Positions 49,401 to 58,772 of a stretch of 64,000 nt of DNA are shown piece after piece. Each line of letters begins with the position of its first letter. Position 1 is the stretch's first letter. The translations under genes were made by a program, and so were the position numbers. Location of the stretch: contig CAWBJQ010000002.1 of NCBI GenBank assembly GCA_963789075.1, forward strand, positions 248,001-312,000, in the 5' to 3' direction. Below the pieces are notes generated by a model. It ran no database searches. It worked only from the letters and a program-made list of their open reading frames with translations, and was not told where the DNA came from. The DNA is from DATATJ01 sp963789075. Its GTDB lineage: Bacteria > Acidobacteriota > Vicinamibacteria > Vicinamibacterales > CAVVIG01.

Positions 49401-52400
49401 TTAACGGACTTGGGTCGAGATCGCCATAGGTCTTGCTCGCGGCGTTCGTCGTCCAGGTCGCTGGGCGCGCCGTGATCGTGAAGCTTGCGCCGGTGTTGGT
49501 GACGACATAATTGCTCAAGACGGCTGCGGGCGCGAGCGTCGCCGTGATGCTGTACGGACTGCCGACGACCGTTTCGCCGGCCGCGCGAGCGTAAGTCGCC
49601 GTTACGTTATCCGCCGCCAGGAAGCCGCTGCCGCTTCCTGTGGTCAACGGACTTAGATCGAGATCACCGTAGGTCTTGCTCGCCGCCGTCGTCGTCCAGG
49701 TCGCGGGACGCGGCGTGATCGTGAAGCTCTCGCCGGTGTTGGTCACGGTGTAGTTGGTCAGCACCGCGGCGGGGCTCAGCGTCGCCGTGATGTGATACGG
49801 GCCGCCCAGGACGGTTTCGCCGGAGACCCGGCTGTACGTCGCCGTCACGTTATCCGCCGCGAGGAAGCCGCTGCCGCTCCCCGTGGTCAACGGACTTGGA
49901 TCGAGATCGCCGTACGTCTTGCTCGCCGCGGTCGTCGTCCAGGTCGCCGGACGCGCCGTGATCGTGAAGCTGGCCCCGGCGTTGGTGATGACGTAATTGC
50001 TCAAGGCAGCTGCGGGCGCGAGTGTCGCAGTGATGCTATATGGACCGCCGGCGACCGTGTCGCCGGCCGTGCGGGTGTAGGTTGCTGTGACGTTGTCGGC
50101 GAGCAGGAAGCCGCTGCCGCTCCCGGTGGTCAACGGCGTCGGATCGAGATCGCCGTAAGTCTTACTCGCACCGTTCGTCGTCCAAGTCGCCCCGCGGCCT
50201 GTGATATGCCCAGGCCCACCTGCCGTGGTTGGCATTACGTAGTTACCTACGAGCGTGCTCCCATTGGCCGTAAAGTTACCAGCCGCCAAGCTCGCCGTAA
50301 CTGTGGTCGCCGTCGCGACGTTCGGGCTGTTGTACGTCCCGGTTGTCTGATTAATTGTGAACGAGTCGGTCCCCACCAGCCCAGAAAGCGAGAAATTCGC
50401 CGAAGTGAGCGTCGCGGTCGCGTTGCCGTCATACGGTTTGGTCGGATTGCTGACGATCGAGGCGGTCAGCGTAGCCTTGTTCACCATCAGGCTGTTGGTC
50501 ACTGTCCCGCCGCTGACGAAGTTGTTCGCGTCGCTTGGCGTGAAGGTCGCTGTCAGTGTGTAGGGCGTCGTACTCGCATCGAGCACTGTCGCCGCCGTTA
50601 CCGGCGTCGCGCCGTTCGTATAGGTGAAGCTTCCTGACGTCGTGCTGCTCGCGCTGAGTAGCCCGGTCAGGGTCGTCCCATAAGTGATCGGGCCCAGCGG
50701 ATTCGGCGTCCACGTGAAGGTCGGCGTCGCCTTGTTGACGGTTTGTCCACCCAACAGCGTGCCGGAACTGGCGCTGAAGGATCCGGTCGGCGAGTAGACG
50801 CCAGTGACAACGTGAGGAGATCCGGTAACCGTCAGCGTCGTCGATCCACTCGTCGCGGATCCGTTGCTGCCACTCGCGCCAAGAACCACCGGGGTGCCGA
50901 AGTTAACGCCGTCGATTGCAAATTGCACGCTCCCGGTCGGCGCTGTCGATCCACTCGCCGGTGAGACGGTCGCGCTGAAGGTGACACTCTGACCAAAAGT
51001 TGACGGATTGGAAGACGAAGTGAGCGTTGTAGTTGTCCCGGTTGGCGCCGTTACCGACAAGGTTTGTGTCGCCAGCAAGTTACCACCGGTGCACCCAGTA
51101 TTCTTGCAAGCTTTTACCGCCCAGCTGCCGATGGTCGAAAGGATGTGCGAATCGTTGAATTGCTGCCCATCAGAAACAGCAGAATGCGTATCCGTGAAAG
51201 CGACCGCATTGCTGGGATTGATCCACAAAACGAAGTAATCCGGAGCCGTGCCGCCTCCACCGACGCTCACCTGTGAATGTGCACAGACGGTATCACCGGT
51301 GCTGAACGAACTTGCCAGTGTCGCACAATCATTTTGGCGAATCTGCAATGTCGCAGCATTCAGGTTCCCATCGGTAAACGTCGTCTGCGCCTGCGAGTAC
51401 GTGACCGATCGCGGTCAGATAGAACCGGATGTTGACGTCGTGCTGCGTCCGGCGAGAACTCCGTGCTGACGATGTTCCCGGTGTCGTCCGCCTGCACGGC
51501 GAGCAGCGGGTGCTCGTCGAGATCGGGCGACTCGTTCAGCATCAGCGCGACCCACTCGCCCGGCTGCCAGCCGCTGCCGGTGATGGTCACCGTCGTCCCC
51601 GGCGCGTAATCCGACTTGTCGGTCTTGATCGTCGCGAAGCCGTACAGCTCGGCGCTCTTGAGCGGGCTCGTCGCATCCGCCGTCGCGCTGCCGCCGGCGA
51701 GCAGCAGCAGGCCGTCCGCCGGACCGGTGCGAACCGTGTCGCTCGCGGGAACACTCAACGCGCCGCCCGTCGCCCACGTCGCGCGCCGCGGACGGCACGC
51801 CGTCGCGACGAAGCTGCCGCCTGTCGCCTTCCCACGGCACGTACAGCTCCGCCGCCGCGACGGCATTGCCGCCGGCCGCGCCGCCGACGATGAGCACCGT
51901 GTTGTTGTGGGGAAGGAGGACCGCGAGGTGATGCTGCCGCGCGACCGCCAGCGAGCCGCCCGCCAGACGCGAACGCGTTCGTCGTCGGATCGAACAGTTC
52001 CGCCGACGCGAGCTCCGCCGTGTCGCTCGCGCCGCCCGCGACGAGCACCTTGCCGTCGAGGAGCGTCGTCGCCGAATGGCCCGCGCGCGCCTGGACGAGC
52101 GACGGTCCGGCCGCGATCATCGTTTGTCCGAATCGAAGACGTCCGACGACGCCGAGCGCGTGCGTGCCGTCGAAGCCGCCAACGAGCATCACCGTGCCGC
52201 CGACAACCGCCGCCGCATGGCCGGTGCGCGCGACGCTCAACGTCGCGTCGAGCAGACTGAATGCGCCGACCGCGGGATCGAAGACTTCCAGCGTCGCGGT
52301 CGGCGCGCCGGCATCATCGCCGCCCGCGACGAGCACGCGTCCGTCCGGCAGCAGCGTCGCCGTGTGACCGGAGCGCGCGAACGACAGCGTACCCGCAGGC

Positions 52401-52799
52401 AGCCACGCGTTCGCCGCCGCGTCGTAGATCTCCGCCGAGCTGAGCGCGTGTCCGTCGGCACCGATGCCGCCGGCGACGAGCACGCGGCCATCGAGCAGCA
52501 GCGTCGCCGAGTGATTCGCACGCGCCTGCTGCATCGGCGGCGTCGCGAGGAAGCCGCCGGACGAGGGGCTGTAGCGCTCGACCGAAGCGCATCGCGCCGG
52601 CGTCGGCGAGTCCGCCCGCGACGAGCAGCCGTCCGCCGGGCAACAGCGTGGCCGACGCGCCCGCGCGCGCCGCCGTCATCGCGCCGGTCGCGAGCCACGT
52701 GTTCGACGGCACCTGTGGCGCCGACGCGCGCAGCGCGCCGAGGACACCGAACGTGGCCAGCGCTGCGACGATTGCGACGGAAGTCAGCGTGCGTTTCAT
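46447..52799 (-). CDS. Giant exported kelch/MBG-repeat protein (frameshifted in this sequence)
   Basis: About 2115 residues from ATG 52799. A signal peptide (LTSVAIVAALATFGVLGA) is followed by five or six kelch-like repeats (ARAGHSATTLLDGKVLVAGG, ARSGHTATLLPDGRVLVAGG). A domain with KTDKSDYAPGTTVTITGSGW comes next, then Ig-like segments (SSNPSTFGQSVTFSATVSPA). Thirteen MBG repeats of about 80 residues (ASKTYGDLDPSPLTTGSGSG each) span about 47040-50190. The last domain ends PTPHSVTFGVR. Frame changes occur near 52580, 51960, 51800 and 51395; from 51348 on it is one frame of 1633 residues. The parts match a class of large Acidobacterial exported proteins. Adhesion or matrix function is inferred. 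Confidence 0.85.
47040..50190 (-). repeat. Thirteen tandem 240-base MBG repeats
   Basis: Each unit codes for about 80 residues. Two variants alternate irregularly: one with GETVLGGPYHITATLSPAA, the other with GETVVGSPYSITATLAPAA. Neighbouring copies are almost identical in DNA, consistent with unequal crossing-over or gene conversion. Confidence 0.92.
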
Positions 52800-53293
52800 T
52801 CGATCACCCTTTTGCGGAAGCAGACACACCCGTCACGGAGACACACGATGGACGTAGCCGATTGCCAACCTGGCGTGAGAGCCGATTGGAAGTTGAGGAG
52901 GCAAACGCGCTGCCACGGCTCTGCCGTTCGCGCGTGCGTAACGAAACCGTGAAATCAGGCCGGATTGCTCGGGCGGGTCAAATGCGCGCGGCGATAGCGA
53001 CGCGAGAAAGTCTTCGCAGCCGAAAACTTTGTGCTCTGAAATACAGACTGTCGGTGTTTGTAAAGGAATGTCGCGAGGAAGAGACGCCGCGAGAAGTCAA
53101 CCTACTTGGGGAGAGATACGTCTGCGTACAGAGCGAACCAATTGTGGCGAAATTACGTACTCCAGGAGATTTCCAGACACACCTGTAAACGGCGTGATCC
53201 ACGCGATGTCCTGATCCCTCAACGCATTGCACCATTCCGCGGCCCCTCGTCCGAGTTGGCACCGATCATGTACAGGGGATCAGCGGAGGATCA
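52800..53293. other. Intergenic stretch, upstream region of two divergent genes
   Basis: Contains the start region of the giant protein gene (AAGGGTGATCGA before its ATG) and about 450 bases of mixed, less GC-rich sequence. No gene or known motif was identified. Confidence 0.45.
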
Positions 53294-53605
53294 ATGCCCG
53301 TCTCGCGTACCGAGTCCACGACGGTTCGCCTTTCCGAGCCGACCCGCGCCGAAAGTCTCGCCGCCGCGCTCGAACTGCAGCGCGTTGGAGACGGGCCCAA
53401 TCGTTGGGTGGTGCACGTGCTGGGCGTCCACACGGACGGCCGCGACTTCTGGGTGCAAGTGGCGCCTCGCGCCGACGGCACGCAGAGCATCGTGCTGAAG
53501 CTGTCGACGCGCGCGACCGCTCGCCACGCGCTCGCCACGCTGGCGGCGCTGTCGTGGCCCTTCAGCGGCTATCCGCCCGTCGTGCCGGTGATGTGCACGG
53601 TCTAA
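53294..53605 (+). CDS. Small protein of unknown function
   Basis: 103 residues, intact. Reads RAESLAAALELQRVGDGPNR, WVVHVLGVHTDGRDFWVQVA, then GTQSIVLKLSTRATARHALA and a short C-terminus YPPVVPVMCTV. A compact alpha/beta protein with no membrane segment. The neighbour 53837-54091 is similar in size and composition (both have V-x-x-x-A-D/N segments), so they may be distant relatives. A palindromic element lies between them. Confidence 0.6.
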   Translation: MPVSRTESTTVRLSEPTRAESLAAALELQRVGDGPNRWVVHVLGVHTDGRDFWVQVAPRADGTQSIVLKLSTRATARHALATLAALSWPFSGYPPVVPVMCTV

Positions 53606-53619
53606 TCGCGCGACACGAC

Positions 53620-53705
53620 TTTCAACACAAAGGACACTAAGGACACAAAGGTAAAACCAGTCCTTTGTATTCTTCGTGCCCTTCGTGTCCTTCGTGGTTA
53701 TCCGA
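53620..53705. repeat. Palindromic CACAAAGGACACTAAGG...CTTCGTGTCCTTCGTGG element
   Basis: Arms CACAAAGGACACTAAGGACA and CCTTCGTGTCCTTCGTGGTT with centre AAAACCAGTCCTTTGT. Confidence 0.85.
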
Positions 53706-53836
53706 GCGCAGCACTGACAACCTTGAACATCCGCCCCAAAAGTCTGCGGGCCGGTGGATTTCAATCCTGTAATCGATCGAATCGTGCGCGAAATCGTTGG
53801 CATTCGCTGGCACTGGCGTTGCCGATCTCGATAGGC

Positions 53837-54091
53837 ATGACCAATAACTCAGGCGACTGTCTCGTGCGCTGGGTGCTCCAGCGCGGCGGCCAGAATCTCA
53901 CCTGCCAGGTCGACGTGCGCCACAACGGTGCGACCACCTATGAGATCGCGGTCGTGCCGCACGCCAATGTCGATTGGGGAACGGTGGAAGCGGTGAAGAG
54001 TCCGCTGGCCGCGCTGCGGCGTCACGCGGAAATCACAAACCAGCTGCTCGAAACCGGCTGGTCCGTCGCGCGCCACACGACGCGGCACTGA
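53837..54091 (+). CDS. Small protein of unknown function
   Basis: 84 residues from ATG 53837 (MTNNSGDCLVRWVLQRGGQN). It continues CQVDVRHNGATTYEIAVVPH and WGTVEAVKSPLAALRRHAEI. No helix predicted to cross the membrane and no known motif. The start is chosen because upstream codons are rich in Arg/Asn and look like non-coding sequence. Confidence 0.55.
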   Translation: MTNNSGDCLVRWVLQRGGQNLTCQVDVRHNGATTYEIAVVPHANVDWGTVEAVKSPLAALRRHAEITNQLLETGWSVARHTTRH

Positions 54092-54122
54092 GCGCCGGGA
54101 CGCGGGCCCAAAGCCGTCTGAG

Positions 54123-54172
54123 CTTTGTGCTTTGTTTTCCTTTGTGTCCTTCGTGTCCTTTGTGTTGAATTT
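54123..54172. repeat. Half palindromic element TTTGTGTCCTTCGTGTCC
   Basis: Only the CCTTTGTGTCCTTCGTGTCC arm is visible, directly before the minus-strand gene's stop. A solo arm of the family. Confidence 0.7.
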
Positions 54173-54175
54173 TCG

Positions 54176-54790
54176 TCAACCGACGATCAGCCCGCTTCTG
54201 CTCGCGGTGGTCTCGACCGCGTGCCTCGCCGCGCGCCTGCGCGAACGGCGCGCCAGCGATCGCCGGCCCCGCCGCGGCGCGAGATACCACGACGCCGGAC
54301 TCTTGCCGATCCAGATCGTCGCCACGCCGTAGTAGACGATCGCGCACACCGCGCCTATCTTCCACAGATCCACTCGACCCACCCGGGCCGCGATCGCCGC
54401 AACGGCCGCAACGATCAGGGTGTCGATGAGGACAGCGGACAGTCGCCGGAGCTCGACGTGCCGCGCCGGAGTCGCCATCGTCAGCCGGAGCTCCGGTGAG
54501 ACGCCGCCGGCTGCCTCGCGTGGATGGCTTCGCGGCGGACTGCCAGGTTCCGGAAACAGTCGAAGGCTTTCGCTGACGATGTCGGCCGCGGATGCGCCGA
54601 TGGCCTCGGCGTACTCGCGCAGGAAGGCACGGCGGAAGATGCCGGCCGGCCAGTGCGACAGATCGCCTCGCTCGAGATCGGCGAGCAGAGACCGTTTGAT
54701 CTTCAGTTCGTCGGCCACCGCGGCGAGCGAGATGCCGCGGCGCTCGCGCTGCTGGCGCAAGCGTGCGCCAAAGTCTTCCTCAGGGAGCAT
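54176..54790 (-). CDS. RodZ-like helix-turn-helix protein with membrane C-terminus
   Basis: 204 residues from ATG 54790; a ribosome site GGAGG lies seven bases upstream. The N-terminal HTH (FGARLRQQRERRGISLAAVA, DELKIKRSLLADLERGDLSH, FRRAFLREYAEAIGASAADI) is of the HTH_25 type found in RodZ. The C-terminal half has two helices (LSAVLIDTLIVAAVAAIAA; IGAVCAIVYYGVATIWIG) resembling an RDD domain, then an Arg-rich tail. A membrane-bound regulator is inferred. The tail after about 175 may be out of frame. Confidence 0.72.
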   Translation of the reverse strand: MLPEEDFGARLRQQRERRGISLAAVADELKIKRSLLADLERGDLSHWPAGIFRRAFLREYAEAIGASAADIVSESLRLFPEPGSPPRSHPREAAGGVSPELRLTMATPARHVELRRLSAVLIDTLIVAAVAAIAARVGRVDLWKIGAVCAIVYYGVATIWIGKSPASWYLAPRRGRRSLARRSRRRAARHAVETTASRSGLIVG

Positions 54791-55334
54791 CACCGATCCT
54801 CCACGTGAACGGAAGACGCGAACGGTCCGATCATGGCGACCAATCGGCTGCTCCGCGTCCCCGAGGTCGACGGCGCGGGAAACCGCCGCTCCGGGAGGTG
54901 GGCACAGCGTCGGCCAGGTCCGTGACCTGGCCTGGACTCGGCCCTGCGCTGGCGGTTTCCCATCTTGCGCCCGCGTCGCGCCGCTCCCACGGGGCCGCGG
55001 ATCAGCCGATTGGTCGCTCGCGCAGACCGGCCAGCTGCGCTTCGGCGCTGGCAGATCACCGCAGCAGTCGAGGGTGTCAGGCGGCGGCGCAATTCGGACT
55101 CGCGCGACACGCGTGCGGAGTAAAACGCCTCCGCAGACCAGCGGCCGCGTCGATCCTGATTGACGCCCGAATGTCTGCGAATCCGCTGGGACGGTGAATG
55201 TTCATAACACCGGCCCTCGAGCCAGCTGAAGCGACGCGGAGAGCGAAGAAGTCGTCGAAGGAGGCGTTTTTCCGCGCGATGTCCGAGCGCCGTCGCCTGA
55301 TACCCTCGACTGCCTACCCCTGCCGCCATGCGAG
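54791..55334. other. Intergenic stretch
   Basis: GC-rich region with long Arg-rich open frames in several frames but none with domain-like composition. No gene is claimed. Confidence 0.45.
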
Positions 55335-55538
55335 TCAGGACGCGCGTCGGACGAGCCGCACGCGCCAGGCGGCAGCGACGATCACCAGCGCTCCCTGGAG
55401 CGCGGCGACGACCAGCGGATGGAAGAGGAGCCATGCGAGCAGGAGGACGATCGCCGTCCCCAACACGACGAGCGTCAGTCGATCGACCGCGCGCCGTAAC
55501 AGCACGGCCCATACTCTATAGCAGCCCGGGGCAGACAA
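55335..55538 (-). CDS. Small two-helix membrane protein, unknown
   Basis: 67 residues. LTLVVLGTAIVLLLAWLLF and LVVAALQGALVIVAAAWRV are two strong membrane helices, followed by RLVRRAS. Composition is protein-like but no family is recognised and no partner is visible; could be a chance frame. Confidence 0.45.
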   Translation of the reverse strand: MSAPGCYRVWAVLLRRAVDRLTLVVLGTAIVLLLAWLLFHPLVVAALQGALVIVAAAWRVRLVRRAS

Positions 55539-55549
55539 CAGCTGTTAAA

Positions 55550-55700
55550 CACAAAGGACACTAAGGACACAAAGGTAATACGCCTGGTTTTCTTGGAGAC
55601 CAACGTAATAGGCCTGACTTCCATGGAGACCAAGGCAATACGCCTTGATTTCATTGGACCTGGAGGTCATACGACTTGGATTTCGTGGGACACAAAACAT
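55550..55700. repeat. Tandem amplification of the palindromic element's core (AAGGTAATACGCCTTGATTT)
   Basis: After ACACAAAGGACACTAAGGAC the core recurs about four times as GGTAATACGCCTGGTTTTCT, ACGTAATAGGCCTGACTTCC, GGCAATACGCCTTGATTTC and GGTCATACGACTTGGATTTC, each 34-36 bases apart. The core is single in other copies (41332, 33125). Confidence 0.8.
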
Positions 55701-55918
55701 CGATCTTCGCCGCTTGTGACAACACGGAGAGGACGCCATCGGGTCTGCCGATGGCCAATGGGTTCGCGTTACAGATTGAGGATTAGCGCGGCGGATCAAT
55801 CGTCGCCATGGCAGAATCGCGCGTGTGGCCACGGCCGGCCGCCGGCCATCGGGACCGGTCAGCGACTGACGCGGTCATTTCTTCACCGGAAAGTAGCCAG
55901 GGACAGTGGAGGCAACGT

Positions 55919-57001
55919 ATGAAAGCACTCGGAACTGAAACTTGCCCTGCAAGCCGCACTCTTGGTGCTCCTGTTCAGCGCCGCTGTGCCTTTGCGCGCG
56001 CAGAACCTGCCTCCTCCTGCCAATCCCGTTGTTCGGTGGATTTCGACGTCTGCAATAAGGGCACGGTTCCCGTCGAGGTGGTCACCGCACAGAAGAATGA
56101 ACCCCTCCTCGGCCTCGCAGGGGTGTACTGGGACGTCGACGGCACGACTGTCGCTCCCGGGAAATGTAAGAACGTTTATGGCGAACCGCTAGGGGTATCC
56201 GGCGGTGTACATTGCATTTGGCTTTGCCGATGCAAAAGGCCAGTGGGGATCAGGCACAATTGCCCAGGTGCCCGATTTCGGCACGTTTTACCGGTGGTTC
56301 CAGAGTCAAAAGATTGTGACCGGCGCCGCGTACGCGATGTGCGCCCAGAAAGATGCGACCGGCTACCGCAGCGACGGCGATATTCCGGCCAATTGCGCGG
56401 GTCTGAAATATCGTAGCGGACTATACCGGACATCTGATTGCACCGGACGCCAGGTACGGGCCACTCCTCCCTCTCACTTCCGCGCTGTATTTCGAGCCGG
56501 AGTTTTGCTCGGCACCATACGGCAGCAATGCGTCCTGCAACTCTTTATCTGAACATCTCGCCCAGCGCCACCGATCGGGAACTGCACGCAGCGGTGGGAA
56601 CGGCTAGCGGCGCGGACGACGCGAAGGGCGACGGCGGCGATTCCCTTGGCACTCAGTTGCTGAAAGCCGTCGCGAAGGCCGCGGCGGAGAAGCGCCAGAA
56701 AGAAGCCCAGAGACAAGCGCAGGTTGCGGCCGCCGCCCCGCCGGGCGGCTTCGCGCGCTTTGAGGATGGCTGCAACGCGTTTTATCGTGACCCGGCCAAC
56801 GCCAGACTCAGCATGTCGGATGCGACCGGTTGGTGTGCGTGTCTGAGTGGGCAGTATCGCAACCTGATGACCCCCGAAGAGGAAGCAAAATACGCCAATG
56901 ATTACGAACAGTCTCTTCCATGGTGGAATCGCGCAGCCGTGGGGCTACGGACTGTCCAAATCCGACCCAGCATGGCCTCGCCTTCATCCGGCGGTCGATA
57001 A
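55919..57001 (+). CDS. Exported protein of unknown function (frameshifted in this sequence)
   Basis: About 360 residues. The signal peptide LALQAALLVLLFSAAVPLRA appears after one frame correction near 55930. Next are DFDVCNKGTVPVEVVTAQKN and VYWDVDGTTVAPGKCKNVYG, GFADAKGQWGSGTIAQVPDF, then AVAKAAAEKRQKEAQRQAQV and ARFEDGCNAFYRDPANARLS. Six or more Cys are spread through the chain. Frame changes lie near 55930, 56030, 56200 and 56430. The middle resembles small extracellular domains of unknown function found in Alphaproteobacteria (CNKSxVPVxVA...), but I am not certain. No operon partner. Confidence 0.6.
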
Positions 57002-57004
57002 ATG

Positions 57005-57062
57005 CGCACGCTAGCTCTTTGATTTCCTTTGTGTCCTTTGTGTCCTTTGTGTTGAAGCGGCC
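57005..57062. repeat. Half palindromic element TTTGTGTCCTTTGTGTCC
   Basis: CCTTTGTGTCCTTTGTGTCC arm followed by TTTGTGTTGAA; the left arm is not seen. Lies at the convergent junction of two genes. Confidence 0.7.
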
Positions 57063-57071
57063 CGTGCTCCG

Positions 57072-58772
57072 TCAGAAGCGCCGCGTCAACACGATCGATC
57101 CGCCGTACCCGTGGAAGGCGCCCGTGTCGCCGCGGCGATTGTTGGTGGCGGTGGCGCGCAACGCCAGCACCCAGGGACGATAGATGCCGATCGTGGCCTC
57201 GGCGCTCGCATTCCCACCGAATCGGAACGGCGCCGCGACGTCGTCGCGCTGCACACCGGCGGTCACGGAGAGACCGACGCCCACGTTCTCGCTGATTTTG
57301 AAGTACGGGAAGAGCGCCGCCCCATAGTTCTCGTATCGGCGCGGCTGATAGTAGCCGTCGGACAGATTCTTCGTCGTGCCGAGCAGATACGCCGTCGCGC
57401 CGGCGTCGACGTTGAGCCGCTCGGTTCTGGCCACCGCCGTCCGCGGCGTCGCGGTGATTTCCCAGCGCGTGTTGCCGTCCGAGATCTGATCCACGTTCGC
57501 CTGCACGGACACATGCGCGCGCAGACCCGGCGACCATTCGAGCGCCGCGCGATCGCGCGTGCTGGTCAATCCCAAGTCGATCGTGCGCGGCGAGACGACG
57601 AAAAAGTTCGACGTCCGATCGGCGGCGATGCTCACGGTGTCCGAGGCGCGGATCTGAACGCCGACCTGATACGGCGTCGTCGATCGATCGTCGGCGCGCG
57701 CCGATCCGATGCGGCCGTCGACGGTGAGCGCGCCGAGCTTCTGGCTGGCGCCCGCCCACAGCTGATCGAAGACCGCGGTGCGGCCGCCCTGGCGCCCGAG
57801 GCCGCTCGACACCGGCGCATCCAGCAGCGCCCGCTCGTAGCCCGCCACAGCGCGCGTGCTCCCCGCGACGTTCACCGACGCAGATGCTGCGTAGCGCTGC
57901 ACGGTCAGGCGATCCGAGTCGGAATAGACGCTCGCCGACGGCTGCACCGTCGAGCCGAGCAGCGCGCGCACGCTCGCCGCGGCGGCGCGCGTTTCGCGCG
58001 ATTCGCGATGCGTGCGCTGCACGACGCCGAGCGCGGCGTACGCATCGCGCGTCCGACCTTGCAGCGCAAACGCCACCGGCTGCGCCGCCAGCAGATCGAG
58101 CGCGTCCGGCTCGCGCTGCAGCAGCGTCCCGATCAACGCAAGCGCCATCGTCGGCCGCCCGGCGTGCGTGAGTACCTGCGCGAGCTCGTGTGTGTAGGCC
58201 GTGGTCTCGCCCGCGAGCGTGCGGTACGACGCGAGCGCATCCATGGCACCCGCATCGTTGCCGCGCCACGATTCGGTGCGCGCCAGCTCGATCCAGGCGT
58301 CGCCGGCGTCCGGATGCGCGCGCAGATACCGCCGGTACGCGCCAGCCGCTTCGTCGGTCGCGCCGGACCACGCCGTCACCCGCGCCAGCCCCAGGATCGC
58401 TTCGTCGTCTTTCTCGCTCAGCGCGACGAGCGTGCGATAGCGCTCCGCGGCGTGCGCGTAGTCGCCCTGCCATGTGGCGAGCACCGCGCCGGCGCGCAAG
58501 TACTCTGCGCTCGCCGGTTGGATCGCCAGCGCCGCGTCCATCGCGCGAAGCGCCGCGGCAGGATCGTCGAGGCGCGCTTCGATCGTCGAGATGCGCGCCC
58601 AGAGGTCGGATCGTTTCGGATCCTCCGAAACGGCACGGCGATACACCGCAACCGCTTCTTCCCATCGCCCCGCGCCTTCCGCGGCGAGGCCGGCCGCCGG
58701 CACCTCCTGTGCGATCGCGGCGCCGCACGCGAGGCACAGCAGCGCGGCGAGCGCGATCGGCCGCACGTTCAT
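57072..58772 (-). CDS. TPR protein with C-terminal outer-membrane beta-barrel
   Basis: 566 residues, intact, from ATG 58772. A signal peptide (LAALLCLACGAAIAQ) covers residues 8-22. TPR-like helices cover about 25-290 (AEGAGRWEEAVAVYRRAV, AEYLRAGAVLATWQGDYA). The second half is beta-strand rich with alternating polar/aromatic residues and ends in Phe (IVLTRRF), as outer-membrane barrels do. The layout is like YaiO/BcsC-type export proteins of exopolysaccharide systems. Its ATG overlaps the glycosyltransferase stop, so the two probably work together in polymer synthesis and export. Confidence 0.82.
   Translation of the reverse strand: MNVRPIALAALLCLACGAAIAQEVPAAGLAAEGAGRWEEAVAVYRRAVSEDPKRSDLWARISTIEARLDDPAAALRAMDAALAIQPASAEYLRAGAVLATWQGDYAHAAERYRTLVALSEKDDEAILGLARVTAWSGATDEAAGAYRRYLRAHPDAGDAWIELARTESWRGNDAGAMDALASYRTLAGETTAYTHELAQVLTHAGRPTMALALIGTLLQREPDALDLLAAQPVAFALQGRTRDAYAALGVVQRTHRESRETRAAAASVRALLGSTVQPSASVYSDSDRLTVQRYAASASVNVAGSTRAVAGYERALLDAPVSSGLGRQGGRTAVFDQLWAGASQKLGALTVDGRIGSARADDRSTTPYQVGVQIRASDTVSIAADRTSNFFVVSPRTIDLGLTSTRDRAALEWSPGLRAHVSVQANVDQISDGNTRWEITATPRTAVARTERLNVDAGATAYLLGTTKNLSDGYYQPRRYENYGAALFPYFKISENVGVGLSVTAGVQRDDVAAPFRFGGNASAEATIGIYRPWVLALRATATNNRRGDTGAFHGYGGSIVLTRRF

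Noticed and set aside
46765..50637. Long plus-strand open frames (up to 518 codons) rich in Arg, Ala and His
   Set aside because: They lie opposite the MBG repeats and simply mirror their codon bias; the minus strand encodes recognisable domains.
52076..53188. Plus-strand open frame of 370 codons
   Set aside because: Mostly opposite the kelch gene; only the last third is free and it shows no protein-like pattern.
54790..55512. Minus-strand open frame of 240 codons upstream of the HTH gene
   Set aside because: Arg-rich, no hydrophobic core or motif; typical of non-coding GC-rich DNA.
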